In this document: one piece after another, positions 1-11,348 of the stretch
Layout of the letters: each line of letters starts with the position of its first letter
Numbering within the stretch: the first letter of the stretch is position 1
Assembly: GCA_025449115.1 (NCBI GenBank)
Contig: JAHLKC010000011.1
Location: 124,001 to 188,000 of the forward strand
DNA length: 64,000 nt
Direction: 5' to 3'
Source: Chytridium lagenaria
Taxonomy: Eukaryota; Chytridiomycota; Chytridiomycetes; Chytridiales; Chytridiaceae
Notes under the pieces: generated by a model
Told to the model about the DNA's origin: nothing
The model's database searches: none
What the model saw: the letters and a program-made list of their open reading frames with translations, nothing else
Made by a program: the position numbers and the translations under genes

Positions 1-904
1 TCCAGGTATTTCTATAAACACTTCAATGAACCAAAACGGTTCGCATGCAAAAGATTGAACCCTTTCAAATTGATCCACAACAAAACCCAGCGTGGGAAAT
101 TGACAAGAACCTACAATGTTTGTCAGCGAAAACACATACGAGCATACCATAGCTAAAAACATGGTTCTCCGCAATTCCAGGGATTTTGTTTCTCAGACTG
201 AGAGTTTGAAGTCGCGTGAAAGCGCACCAAGACGAAGATCAATTTCACGGCGCGCATCGATTGCCAATGCATGCAAAAAGTTGAGGTCAGTCAGATTATA
301 CCAGGCTCTCCTGATGTCACTGCGGCAAGCTTTAGTTGCGAGGAGGAGGAGTGATACATACGCTTCTAGAAAGGTTGAGAATCGTGCTCTTCTTATGACA
401 ATCCTCTTATTGGCTCTTTTACATATCTCAGCAACCTCTGCACCAATATTTCTCCTTCATCGTCACAATCAGTCCAGATGATCAAAGTCGCTGCTTTTTT
501 GGCTTCTTTCTCTAAGTTATCACAATGTCTTCATTTTCCTGTCATGTTAATCTCGAACGATGACGTTTCCAAACCTTGCCCTTGGCGATCTTTTCCACGG
601 GAGCCTCAAAGCACTTTGATACCGCGCAGCTCGTCCAATTGCGGTAAGGTATTTCGAATTCATACTCCATCACATGGCCTTTCACCGAGGTCATGACGAC
701 CTGACATGCGTTTCCTTCAAATGTGCTTGAGAATCCATAGTTCTTGATGTAAGTGCACTTTGTATTTCCTGCACAGCGTAGAATAAGATACCTCCTTTGA
801 AATCTGCCAATATCATACCGTCGAGACCCGACCAGGGCCAGGATCTGCGATATTTCCTTTGCAGCGCGGTTCTTTTCTGCAACGCACAACACTCTCCTAG
901 TCAT
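1..904 (-). CDS. TOP3: DNA topoisomerase III, N-terminal part (type IA)
   Basis: The minus strand encodes the N-terminal TOPRIM half of a type IA topoisomerase III, the decatenase that works with RecQ helicases (Sgs1/BLM) and Rmi1. Visible motifs are RRVLCVAEKNRAAKEI at the start, VVMTSVKGHV, the acidic IIWTDCDDEGE motif that binds Mg2+, then AIDARREIDLRLGA and SCQFPTLGFVVDQFERVQ. The catalytic tyrosine region lies beyond position 1. I chose the ATG at 902-904 because family similarity begins there. Short introns are likely at 769-818, 539-574 and 111-147. The frame breaks at least three times, near 502, 455 and 240, each time consistent with one missing base (for example GAGAAATATTGG where GENIG needs an extra A). 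The family assignment is secure; the exact exon joins are not. Only 48 bp separate its start from the divergent clathrin light chain gene. Confidence 0.9.
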
Positions 905-952
905 CCGAAGACTAAGTCTGAAGTTACACAAAGAGTATTACTTGCAGCAAGA

Positions 953-1738
953 ATGGATGATCCAACGGCTGACTTCCTTGCCGCGAGCAGGCGATTCTCG
1001 GCGACGACGCCGCGCTGTTTGCCAGCGATGACATCCCTGTCATGAGCAGCACTCTCCACAGCAAGATCTTCTGTTTGACGGCTTCAGCAGCGCCCCACCC
1101 ATGTTCAGCGATCCTGTAATATCCTTTCCGTGGAAATAATTCTGGTTGCTTACAAGAAATATAGGTTGTTGCATCTGTGAATGCGCTTGCCTCGGAGCCC
1201 ATCGAGGTGGAAGTGGAATCGGATGCTGTCAAGTAAGAAGAAGCTTCCCCCGTTTGTATATTTTAGCGACAATACTAAAGATACCTTCGAAAAGGGCCTG
1301 GAGGGAGAACTTTGCTGCTTGATCGCGAGAGGGACTCAAAATCGAAAAAGAAGCACGAAGAAGTTCTCGCCTCAGCCAAGGACTCATTGGAGCGCTTTTA
1401 CGCGGAGTACAATGAGAAAAAGTCAAAGGCTGTTGCGAAGAACAAAGAGGCCGAAAGTCTTCTTTTAAAGCAAGATGACGCATCCGCCGGCTCCAACATC
1501 TGGGTAACTTGTAACTTCTCTACATCCACAACTTACATAATTATAGGAAAAAGTAGTTAAGCAGATTGAGCTTTCTACGACCTCTCCATCAACACTGCTA
1601 AAAAGCCTGGAAAGCCGACAGCAAGGACGACAGGCCGCAAAGAAGCCTGCGGCTAAGCACAAGGACACCTCGCGGTTGAAGTCTTTGCTTGTTTCTTTAA
1701 AGAATGACAAGAACGCACCTGGAAACATTGTTGCGTAA
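953..1738 (+). CDS. CLC1: Clathrin light chain
   Basis: Encodes clathrin light chain, which binds the heavy-chain hub in coated vesicles at the plasma membrane and trans-Golgi. The N-terminus reads MDDPTADFLA, then after a one-base loss near 980 continues as AILGDDAALFASDDIPVM. A central acidic part ends in EPIEVEVESDAVK. The charged helix LDRERDSKSKKKHEE and SAKDSLERFYAEYNEKKSKA is the heavy-chain-binding coiled coil. After an intron at 1504-1546 the C-terminus contains EKVVKQIELSTTSPSTLLKS and ends LKSLLVSLKNDKNAPGNIVA. Other introns start near 1106 and 1234. At least three single-base losses break the frame (about 980, 1040 and 1317). The length of roughly 200 residues fits the family. The gene is divergent from TOP3 and its stop lies 195 bp from the convergent uS4 stop. 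Confidence 0.88.
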
Positions 1739-1933
1739 AAATATATCTCTTAACTTTTGTTGAAATGATACTTTTTGGTCCAGGTTTCCGTAATTAACCA
1801 CCGCAGCATTTGAAGTGTACTTCGATCAATGATAAAAGCAAGTGGAATCATATTAACGGAATGCAGAATATTGCCCAAAGACAGTTTATTCACCGGATCA
1901 ACGAATGTATAAACATTCAATTTCACGAATGAT

Positions 1934-2856
1934 TTACTCATCCTCCTCCTCGGGAGCGTCACCCTGTAAAAAGGAATGGACGAATGAGCATTGACCATCC
2001 TGTAAAAAAAGGGTAAAAACAAAGTAGATCTTACCTGCTCAGCAGCCTTAGCACGCTTCCTCTTGACACGACCGGCACGGCCACCACCGTAAGTGAGGTA
2101 AGAGCGAAGTCAATGTGCTTCTGGCTCTCAAGACGAACGATGTAGGAGGGATGTTCACGATCTGCTTTCCGACACTGAATGTATCCAAATCCAAACCAAA
2201 AAAAAATCAGTAAAAGCACCTCCTAAAACACTGGAATCGAAAATCAAAAAGGGAACCCACCGAATGTGCCTCTGACGGATAAGGACACGGGCGTGGTGAA
2301 TGGACTTGGCAAGGCCAGACTTGAAGACCTGGGTCTGAAGACGCCTCTCCAAGAAGTCCTCAATCTTAAGACCGAGAACGTAATCGAGCTTGGCCTTGGT
2401 CTCGTCCAACACACCGATGCGGATAAGCCTCCTGATGAGTGCATTACCCTCGAAGAGACGACGGGGGTCCTTCTCGGGAAGGGTCAAAAGATCACGAGCG
2501 GCACGACGAATCTTGGAGAGGGTAAGACCGACACGGTAGATTTCCCTCTTGTTCCTAAGACCGTACTCTCCAGCGAGCTTGAGCTCCTGGTCCAAACGCT
2601 CGGACTCGAAGGGACGCTTGGGGACCTTGTAACTGCAGACCACAAATGGACATTCCAAGTTGGATGTTGGAAATGACGGCGATTAGCATCCGATGCATTA
2701 CAAAGAAGTCCGTCCAGAGAAACAGCCTGTTTCGAAATGGGCATTCGTCCATAGCAGCATCAAGTTGTTTTGCGCATACGCTCTGGCTTCCCACAAAAAA
2801 TGAAAGTGAATGTGAAGTCTCTCTACTTACGTCTTGCTGCACACCACCTGAGGCAT
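1934..2856 (-). CDS. RPS9: 40S ribosomal protein S9 (uS4)
   Basis: Cytosolic small-subunit protein uS4, which binds 18S rRNA at the mRNA entry side. Four exons are supported: 2831-2856, 2261-2632, 2035-2174 and 1934-1963. Exon 1 gives MPQVVCSKT and joins [19 protein letters not shown]. The S4 RNA-binding domain includes [19 protein letters not shown] and [13 protein letters not shown], and the C-terminus ends in the acidic GDAPEEEDE. In exon 3 the frame breaks twice, at the runs coding NIPSYIV and TSPYGGGRAG, each needing one extra C. Both breaks are inside invariant protein sequence, so they look like sequencing errors in a very highly expressed gene. Identification is certain. Confidence 0.95.
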
Positions 2857-3049
2857 CTTGAATTAAGCGAAAAAAAGGATTTGACTCAATTGGAAGAAAG
2901 CGAATTGAAAGTTGGATCAAAGGTGTGGCGCAATGCGGAGAAAAAAATCAATTTTAACTAGGTAGCAGATTGTCATATTTTTTGAGAAGGTATTACTTGA
3001 AAAATTAATTCTGACACGTCCACTAAAGATTTCAGTCATTGCGAATATT

Positions 3050-3478
3050 GAGTCAAATAGTTTCAACTTGATGCAGACTTTAAGGAGCTAAACGATGCTT
3101 CAAATATTGATGATATAGATGGCGATGTAGCATGTTTTAAAGTACAGCTTCCTTAAAAGCATGTGGAACGAATGACGATACGACCTAATGTTGAGGTAAG
3201 TGTTATGACATCAGTTATGTAGACCATATGTGAACATCACTCATGTATGCGAGTTGTAATCCTCATTCTCAATCGCATGTCATGCGATTGTTGCTCTTTC
3301 AAACCCGTAAGTGAAGGTATTGAGGCTAAGTAACTCTTCCCTCACTTAACATTCGTTTTAGAAGTTCTTCGCCCTGTGTGCATTCAGATCTTAAGAGTAC
3401 TCCGACGAGATGACACGAAATCAGATGATCCTGCCGTCATTTTCGTTGGATGATGTCAAGTTCGCCTACTCTTAATTT
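3050..3478 (+). CDS. Possible small multi-exon gene, unidentified
   Basis: Weak coding signal between uS4 and RanGAP. A stretch at about 3070-3160 reads LDADFKELNDASNIDDIDGD, a plausible GTAAGT donor lies at 3195, another GTAAGT lies at 3308, and the last block (3361-3475) ends NQMILPSFSLDDVKFAYS followed by TAA. One in-frame stop at about 3392 would need a frameshift, as seen in neighbouring genes. I do not recognise the protein and cannot fix a start codon. It may instead be non-coding sequence. Confidence 0.25.
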
Positions 3479-3885
3479 TTAGACATCCGGCTAAATGATT
3501 AAGATAATTATGATTAAAAAAGTATCTGGTAAACGTATAATATCATATGAGGTTTTTTAAGTCACGTTGGCGTTGTGGTTACTTTCTATAACTCTTTAGA
3601 TATAATAGTGAGATATGTTACCGAAACCTTTTCGATATGGTTCTACTTATATTCAGTTAGTACGTATCGTTCCAAGCATGCCAGACTTGTGTGAAGGCGA
3701 AGTTCTAGCGATGGTATTAAAATCACTCTTGTATGCTCCTTTTCTTTTACATATCAAAACTGTAGAAAAAACAGCCACACAAAATCCGCCAGTGTTGATA
3801 ATGTTCTCTATGTTAATGATATCCTAAGACAAAAGATAAATCCACAAACGACTCCAATACAATGAATTCCACACTAATAACGTCA
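3479..3885. other. Intergenic, AT-rich
   Basis: No coding signal, RNA gene or repeat could be supported here. It would carry the 3' end of the RanGAP transcript from the minus strand. Confidence 0.4.
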
Positions 3886-3953
3886 CTACATTTCCGAGAA
3901 CTTCTTGGTCAATTCATTAACATCCTCATCCTCAGCCTTCTCCTTGGCCTCTG

Positions 3954-3984
<31 letters not shown>

Positions 3985-5120
3985 CTCCTCCTCACCCTCA
4001 AACTCCATCTCATCAAGCTCATCCAAAGCGTCAGCGTGACCATTGCTTTCTAAGACACGCTTGAGTTGCGCAACGATGCTATGATCGGGGTCAAAGGCAT
4101 TTCCGTTTAAGTAAAGCAACTTCAACTGTGGCTTCGTTGAAATGACAGCAGGGAGTAACTCCAATCCCTTAACATCCATTTCGTTGAACATGAAATAAAA
4201 TTCTTCAAGCTGGTCATGGGAATTTGTGAGAGCTTTCAGAACGGATTTGCTTCCTTCAACTCCCAAAAGGCAGTCTCCCACATTAAGATGCTTGATAGAT
4301 GGCCATGAGGGAAGGGAATCGACAAGAGCTTTTGAACCAACGATGGTGAAAGTGTTGTCTTGAAGATCAAGGGTCTCCAAGGAAGTAGCGACACGAAGGG
4401 CTTTGACGAGGACCTCAATACCGTCAGGTCTGATACTATTTTCTTGCATTCGAAGTTCCTTAAGACCAGGCAAGAGCTCCAAAGCATTGCTCATGAGTTT
4501 GGCACCATCTGACTGGAGACGATTCCTACCCATGATCAATGAGGTTAATGCCAATGTGGTTCCAGCTTCCTTTGCCTTGGTGACGGCCTCCACGAGCGCG
4601 GCGGAAATCAGCCTGGCACCCTCAATACCAAGCCCATTGTTCTGCATCTTTAGGTAACGGATGGAGCGGTTCTCGATGAATAGACGTCTCAACGGTTCGG
4701 CGCCGGCGGGGCCAAAAGCATTATCGGAAAGGTTAACGAAGTCCAAGTCCTTTGGCTGATGTCAGCATTCATCCAGATGTCAAATAACTCCTGACCTTGT
4801 CGATCAACGCATCAACGAAAGATGCAAGCGCCAACGGGATCTCCTCCTTCAACCTTCCAGTGAACATGTCACTCAGATCAACGGACTGTCAATAGTTAAA
4901 TTAGAAATTACGGCTGCATGGCTCCGATCATTTAACACACCCTAAGCGTAGTTTTAGGCTTCAAAGCCTCGGCTAAAGCTTTCGCAGCCTCAACGCCGAT
5001 AGTATTCCCACCGAAGCAAATGTGCCTCAGATCAGCGACGGCCTCGATGTCCTTTACGATCTGCTTGACATCCTCTGCGGTGTTAAGCTTTAAGACCTTG
5101 CCCTCAATAGAGAAGCTCAT
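3886..5120 (-). CDS. RNA1: Ran GTPase-activating protein (RanGAP)
   Basis: Leucine-rich-repeat GTPase activator that converts Ran-GTP to Ran-GDP on the cytoplasmic side of the nuclear pore. Three exons: the first starts at 5120 (MSFSIEGKVLKLNTAEDVKQ), the second at about 4786-4887 (SVDLSDMFTGRLKEEIPLAL), and a 286-residue last exon ends at 3886. The motif FTGRLKEEIP contains the arginine equivalent to the essential Arg74 of fission yeast Rna1. LRR signatures such as LSDNAFGPAGAEPLRRLF, MGRNRLQSDG, LDLQDNTFTIVGSKAL and YLNGNAFD follow in order. The C-terminus is a run of about 18 glutamates plus mixed charge, as in other RanGAPs. No frameshift is needed, unlike most neighbours. Confidence 0.95.
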
Positions 5121-5994
5121 GTTTTATAATAATGTGAAAAAGGATTGACCAAATTTTCGGACATTTTCTGAAGAAACCATTTCTGAAGTCATCAATTTTT
5201 TTCTCTTTAAAAAAAACTTTCGAGCATTTTTTTCTTCATTTTATTTACATCATCCTCATCCATCCGTAACATCCATGCTGTGGGTAAGAAAACATTCAGC
5301 AACATACATTCTCCCCGTCCTTCACTTCCTTTTTATAATGATGAGCCCAGTTATATCCATTCTCCGAATAGCATGTAAAGTCTGCCATGGGTGTTCTTTG
5401 TCAAAGTTATTTTGGCAGAGATCACCCCGGCAGATGATGCATGTTACTCATTAAGCAAGGGGGTGTCTGGTTCATCAGCGGTAGGCTGGTCAGTCATCCC
5501 CTTGTTGAGTGTGCTTTGCGTAAGCAATGCATTGTATGTCGACATTTAGCTCCTGAATCTCACATTCATCATCCTTTCTTTCGTTCATCATCCTGTCTGT
5601 TGAATGCGTGACTAACTTGCTTTTCTCTTTTCAGGTTTGTTGATGCGATTACCAAGTTGTGATATTCCTTTTTTTTTTTTTTATTGTGATTTTTTTTCAT
5701 CATTGAAATGTCTCTGTGTATAGTCTCTGATATTTATTAATAAATATGTGCAAACTGGAAAAATGTTTCCCAATCAGATTCAATACATGATTTCCTACTA
5801 ATAGGTAATAGCCCTGTTCTAAGGACAAAGAAATTACTTTTGAGGTTGGACAATTCCAAATAGTATGGTGAAGTTGTCTCAAAATTATTAAAAAACCATT
5901 CAGCTCGACACACACACATAAACACATACACACACGCACGACGCAGACAACCGCCGTGTACACAGCCCTAACAACTCCTACTCTCAAGACGATC
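5121..5994. promoter_or_regulatory. Divergent intergenic region, RanGAP and MADS-box gene
   Basis: This 0.87 kb gap lies between the divergent starts of RanGAP (-) and the MADS-box gene (+) and probably holds both promoters and 5' UTRs. It contains a 14-T run at about 5669-5682 and a short CA-rich microsatellite at 5910-5940. I saw no gene or RNA in it. Confidence 0.4.
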
Positions 5995-7189
5995 ATGGGC
6001 AGGAAAAAAATCAAGATTGCTCCTATTGTCGATGAAAGGAATCGTCAGGTACTGAAGGGGTCATAAAGAGGAACTGTTCAACTAACACTGTTTAAAGGTT
6101 ACCTTTCTTAAAAGGAAGTTTGGTTTGATGAAGAAGGCTTATGAGCTGAGCGTCCTTTGCGACTGCGAGATAGCTCTTATTATCATCAACCATAACAACA
6201 AGCTCGTTCAATATGCCAGCACGGATATGGATAAGATACTTCTCAAATACACAGAGGTACTGCATATTTTTCTTAAAAATATTCACGCTTCTTTTTAGTA
6301 CAATGAACCGCATGAGAGCAGAGGAAACGCTGATGTGAGTGGGATTTGATTATATTATCTCTCTGTGCTTTGCAAATCCTGGTTTAATAGTGCGGGGTTT
6401 TTAGTTTTTGAATTTGCAAGACAAGGACTACGATGATGAGGGAGATTTTCCGGACTCCGGAAGCCCTATAAAAGGCATTCAGGAAAAGTTTACCACCATG
6501 CCTAACGGTGGATATTATCCTCAGGTATGGATTCTGTTCAAAGCTATATATAACAATATAGGTCCCTCCGGAAAAAATTGCGAATCGCCGTCAGTCTTTA
6601 CGTGTGGATGCTTCATCGGTTCGTGACGAGTATGCTCAAAGTGATATCGCAGCATTGCCAACCGCTGACGGTTCCATACACCACGTAAGCTTCTTTTAAG
6701 TTTTTGCTGTTCTAACTTTTTTGCAGGAAAGCCCTACATCCAGTATTCTGCCCATCCAATCGCCTACATCCTTCCAACCTCAAACAGACTTCTGGAATGC
6801 CTCCCTTCCAGACGGCAATTTTAGTTTCGACAATCAACAAATGCTCCATTTTTCATCACAAATGATACCTCCGAATATGATAACCGCACAATCATCAGCA
6901 ATGAACAATCAAACCCAAGATCTCACATCAGTCCAACCATTTGACACAGACCATCATCCCAATTCTTTTGCTGAACCAATGCGAATGCGGAAAAAGCCGA
7001 GCAACCAGAATCTCTCCAGCGGTACGGATCATCTCGAAGGGTAACATTTACAAGATTCTGATCCATATTAACATAATTAGGGGAAAGCGAAAACTCGGCG
7101 GGGTACAGGAAAATCGGCCTGAGAATTCAAGACAAAAACGATCGAAGGCGTCGACAAAAGATTTTAGCAGTCGACATCAGACAGTTTGA
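5995..7189 (+). CDS. MEF2/Rlm1-type MADS-box transcription factor
   Basis: DNA-binding regulator. The N-terminal MADS domain is split by introns and reads [54 protein letters not shown] and [18 protein letters not shown]. The sequence PHESRGNAD after it is the MEF2-specific extension, which separates it from SRF-type proteins. In fungi this class includes Rlm1 and Smp1, often targets of the cell-wall-integrity MAP kinase; that role here is inference. Later exons encode a polar Q/N/S/P-rich region ([18 protein letters not shown]), typical of activation domains. After an intron at about 7042-7080 the C-terminus has basic stretches ([17 protein letters not shown]) that look like a nuclear localisation signal. 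The stop lies 90 bp from that of the convergent PET117-like gene. Confidence 0.9.
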
Positions 7190-7279
7190 CCGACCGCGCA
7201 CTAGCTTGCATCTTGCTTTTTCTCTACCCATGCCTGCGATCCATCCCTCGCCCACATCCCGCCCGTATTCACCCTGACT

Positions 7280-7615
7280 TCAAGATGTTTTATTTTGTCC
7301 AAAAGTTAATCGCACATCCTGTTCTTTCATAAGCTGTTCATGCAGTTGTGCTTGCTGCTCATGCTCAAATGCATTTTGCTTCCATTGTAGTCTACGTTCG
7401 TCGTCTCTCACGATGCTGCGTCTTCTCGTCTTAAAAGATGATATAAAGAAAGAAATAGAAATAATTTAGCAAAAAGCAATGATAAACGAATAGCAAGCAC
7501 ATCAGCAAGAACTAACTCACAAACTCTTGATCCTTCTTCATCGCATACACCCGTATATGCATGACCCAGTGAATAGCACTGATGCCGCAAATGTTGCTTT
7601 AGATGCAGTGGACAT
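7280..7615 (-). CDS. PET117: PET117-like cytochrome c oxidase assembly factor
   Basis: Small two-exon gene. Exon 1 starts at 7615 with MSTASKATFAASVLFTGSCI, a hydrophobic N-terminal anchor, and after one missing base near 7555 continues VYAMKKDQEF. An intron of about 90 nt (GTGAGT...TTTTAAG, about 7520-7430) leads to exon 2, which reads RRRSIVRDDERRLQWKQNAF and then EHEQQAQLHEQLMKEQDVRL, ending in QNKTS and TGA. PET117 proteins are about 70-110 residues with an N-terminal S-x-x-S-K anchor and a V-I-R-D-x-E-R motif followed by a charged helix, all present here. The family acts in the mitochondrial inner membrane in heme a insertion and COX assembly. The identification rests on motif order and size and is good but not absolute. 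Confidence 0.7.
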
Positions 7616-7789
7616 TTGATCGAACTATGTCAAAAAGAGAAAACGTTTGGAGATTGTCAAAGGTTTTATTTATTATGATGCAGAAGGCTCAAGTCACGGA
7701 GCCTTATCGATTGCGTTTCATCAGCTAGCTTCTTGTATTAAGCCTTCAATTGACTTATATTCCATCTGCCTGTAGCCATTAAAATTTCT

Positions 7790-8156
7790 AAAGGGATTGA
7801 CATTAAACCGTCAATCATTAGAAAGGCTGGCACTTTCGAAAAAGCGACATGGACGAGGCGACAGAGGTTTTGATCAAGTGAAGCGACTAGCGTATTAATA
7901 AAGCTTTAGCGGTCATCGAGATGTTTGGGAGTTTACAGGTTCACTTGATGTCGGCCAACTATTTTTAAGTTTACTTCAGATTCCATGAAGGCACAGTGTA
8001 CAGCATAGATGTGTTCTGGACCTCTGGGGCAGAGCCATCACCCACAGCAAAGAAGAAAAAGCAGAAAAGTAACAAAATTCACTCAAGCGATAGCTCAGCA
8101 CTAACGATGGTGTCTGGTAAGGGTTTTCCTTCCACCCTTTTTTTTCTTTTCCTTTC

Positions 8157-8187
<31 letters not shown>

Positions 8188-9355
8188 CTTGAATTCCAGA
8201 CTAAAGAAAGTAACCCAGGGTCTCATGATCAGACTATATCGGTCTGCGATGTTTCAAAGTTTTCCGAAAGAAACATTCTGGTGAAGGTGAGAATTAAAGG
8301 ACACAGAGGGAACGTTTGTCCCTTACTTTGCTTTAGCAAACAAAAACACTTAACGCTCATACCGCTGATGTGTATGCGTTGGAATTGTTGCCAGCTTCAC
8401 CACTTCCCGAAATAACTGCTCTTGGTAATATGGTTTCCGCCGGCGACTATACCTTGCGAACGTGGAACGTAGAGGTATATACTAAAGAGATATTCAATCT
8501 TAACATCAATGTAGAATGGAGCTAATCTTGCGACTTTACATGGTCATACTGGCTACGTTTCGTGTCTTAAAACAAAAGGTAAACGCGCCTTCTCTGGATC
8601 ATGGGATACTACTATTAGGTCATGGAATTTGGAGGTAGAATATATTAGAGGCGCTGTTTTTGATGTGGTCTTAGACGAGACGGCCAATGCACGTTTTTCG
8701 TGGACATACAAATATTGTCAACTGCATAGATATAACGGATACTGATATATTTAGTGGAAGTTGGGATATGACGCTTATTCAATGGAGTCGAGCGGTACTG
8801 TTCATATTTTCATGATTTTTTAATTTTGGAAGACTGGAGAGCCCGTATGGCGTTTTTCAAGGGCATACAGACGGAGTACAATGCCTGCAAGTTTCATCAG
8901 ACACGCTTTTCAGCGGGTAAGCAATCGTCGCTTTGCTTTTTTTCGTGTCTCTCAAACTAGAAATAAGATCAATGGATAAAACTGTACGTTTATGGAGTAT
9001 CAAGACTGGGAAAGCCATCAAAATACTCAAAGGACACATCGCAGGAATTGAGTGCTTACAGGTTTTTGAAAAATACCTCTTCTCAGGATCATATGATAAG
9101 ACTATCCGCTGCTATGATATAGAGGTTTGGTTGCATTTGAAGTGCACTGTGGTAACATGTACGCAGACTGGATCTTGCCTCACCGTTTTCGATGGCCACA
9201 CTGACGGCGTCTACTGCCTAAAGTATTTCGACGGATTGCTCTTCTCCGGATCTGGTGATAAAACCATCAGGGCTTGGGATGCCACAGAATTGGAAGGGAC
9301 TTCCAAACAACCTTGGTGGAGAGCTATATTTTCATTTTTCGGTGGAAAGAAATGA
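7790..9355 (+). CDS. WD40-repeat beta-propeller protein
   Basis: At least six WD40 blades, each close to one exon, can be read. They include a first blade with GTVYSIDVFW and (after an intron) SGSHDQTISVCDVSKF, then NMVSAGDYTLRTWNVE, LHGHTGYVSCLKTKGK with SGSWDTTIRSWNLE, DIFSGSWDMTLIQWSRA, FQGHTDGVQCLQVSSDTL with SMDKTVRLWSIKTGKA, LKGHIAGIECLQVFEKYL with SGSYDKTIRCYDIE, and FDGHTDGVYCLKYFDGLL with SGSGDKTIRAWDATE. It ends WWRAIFSFFGGKK. Blade spacing of about 40 residues resembles F-box/WD or TRAF7-like propellers, but I see no F-box or RING. The 5' end is unresolved: coding sequence is clear from about 7984, and I extended it to 7790 for possible upstream exons. The intron at 8118-8219 holds a run of about 28 T. 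Confidence 0.8.
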
Positions 9356-9468
9356 AATGTATATAGAAAAAGCAGTGAAACACGATATCCCATAAAGCAT
9401 GTGAATAGAGGACATATTGAGGGGATTAAATTTTTTGTCCTTCGCATCACTAGTTACGTGACCAGCGC

Positions 9469-11029
9469 TCAACCACGACCACCTCCAAACTTCTCCTCCA
9501 ATGCCCGAACACCCTTTTCTTGCCACTCTGCCTTTGAGACCCACACCTCCTCGCGGTTCTTGAAAGTGTTTCCAAATACTGATCCTCCAGCGTAAAACCA
9601 TATGCTTGCGGTTCGGAGGATCCTCGACACGAAGTTTGAAAACCCTTTAAAAGTCGTTTTATTACATATACAAAAGGACGGAAACCAAAATAAATACCTT
9701 GAGTCTCGAAGAATCTCCCCTCAAAACCTTCTCCAAATAACGTTGCTTCAGCTCCTTCTCCAATCGGCTTGGCAATCCTGGGAACATAGAGGTACCTCCG
9801 GAAAGCACTATCTTGCTGTAGAGCTCAGACCGAATATCCAAGTCCGCCGATTGAATGACACCGAAAAGCAAATCTGAGAGATATTATTGGAAAGCTAAAC
9901 AAGCACGCGTACCGGCAACACCAGGAGAATCAACATCGACTAAATGGGGCTGGAATAACGCCTCGGGTGCCTCAAACCGCTCCGATCCGACCTTGATCAC
10001 ACGTCCATCGGGAAGCTAAACATCGGGAAAGTAGAATATTAGAAACAAGTTTGACTAAGATGCCAAGGGAGCAAAAGTGAATACCCACAGTGTAAGACTC
10101 AACAGTCACAGTGGTCTCGGTTGCTAGCTTCTGCTCCAGTTGCAAATCATAGCTACTCGGTTAGATGATTTCTGAAGAAAAGCCCATACCCAACATAGCA
10201 GACTTTCTCCTTCAACTGCCTAACTGTCTCAAAGTCTGCCGTCCTATTAAATGCGTATCCTCGTAAGAGAAGAAGTTTGATGAGGTAGCGGGTTATATCT
10301 CTTCCAGCGACGTTGAGACGTTTTACCAAATGAGGAAGAGCGTATCCCTCGTAAACGGGAACAATGTGAGTGACACCGTCTCCGGAATCAACTACGACTC
10401 CCGTTGTCAATGCTAGTAAGGGTCCAGGTCAGAATGTTTGCAAGCATCAGAGAGAATACTGCTAATTGATAGCGTGCGCATAAAACCAACCTTGAGCATA
10501 CAAAGTGAGCACGGCCTGGATGGCAACATATGCTGCCGAAAAACCGTAATGTTCAAACATAATCTCGCACATCTTTTCCCTGTTCTTTTTGGGATTAAGA
10601 ATTGGCTCCGTCAGCAGGATCTTATGATCCCCCGGATTCGTAATGTTTAGCTTGTTGTAAAAAGTGTAGTCCCAGAGATGAAGCATGTCCTCCCACTTGA
10701 CTATCACTCCGTTCTCCATCGGATAAGACATGTCCAGCATGTTCCTCACTGCCGCAGCTTCATCTCCAACCATGATATCCTTGATTGTCACATCTCCTTG
10801 AGTTTCTTCGGCTCTGAGCATGGGACGGCCGACCAAAGCGGGAAAGATGCTCTCAGGAAAGTTTGAGCTCTGAGCAGCGAAACCGGCCTTGACAAACTAC
10901 GATGCGCGTTTTGATGAAGGACAAACTGTGAGCGAAGGGTACTTTGTGCAGTTGGCCCGGAAGTTAAAAGCATCCGCAGAGACTTACGCCCGTTCCGTTG
11001 TCGCAAACCACAACATCTCGTTCTCCCAT
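9469..11029 (-). CDS. ARP2: Actin-related protein 2 (Arp2/3 complex)
   Basis: Arp2, one of the two actin-like subunits that nucleate branched actin filaments. Exon 1 (from 11029) reads [14 protein letters not shown] and joins [20 protein letters not shown]. It continues [47 protein letters not shown] and [18 protein letters not shown] further exon has [20 protein letters not shown] (second phosphate loop) and [19 protein letters not shown]. The C-terminal part has [20 protein letters not shown] and, after one missing T in a T-run at about 9597, [20 protein letters not shown]. Arp2-type features such as [13 protein letters not shown] and the nucleotide-binding loops are intact. Exons are joined by introns of about 50-70 nt. 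The stop lies 113 bp from that of the convergent WD40 gene. Confidence 0.93.
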
Positions 11030-11348
11030 GATGAAGGTATCAAGCTGGCGAAAAATTTGTATTTTTTGCTGGGCTCTATATTAGGAATTGTTGGACTTAT
11101 TGACTGATCACAATAGGCTGCGTTCCTCGGTCCAACCTGGGGCATGACTTAAGACTATAACACCTCAAGAGCTGGTAGAGATGAACGAAACGGCATACGT
11201 GGCGCAATAGACGCAACGCTTCAAGTGCGAAAAAGGAAGGTATAGAGTTCGATGAGTGCAACGGTGTTGACACAGTGGTTGTTGTGAGCGTTTGGAATTT
11301 ATCTTCACGCGATGCCGAATTAGGAATTAATCTATAATGCGTTAGTTT

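Noticed and set aside
2266..2676. Long plus-strand open frame over uS4
   Set aside because: It is the antisense shadow of uS4 exon 2, whose minus-strand translation is an unmistakable ribosomal protein.
3862..4053. Leucine-rich plus-strand frame
   Set aside because: It is the complement of the poly-glutamate tail of RanGAP.
5910..5940. CA-rich run upstream of the MADS-box gene as a regulatory array
   Set aside because: It is too short and irregular to distinguish from a simple microsatellite.
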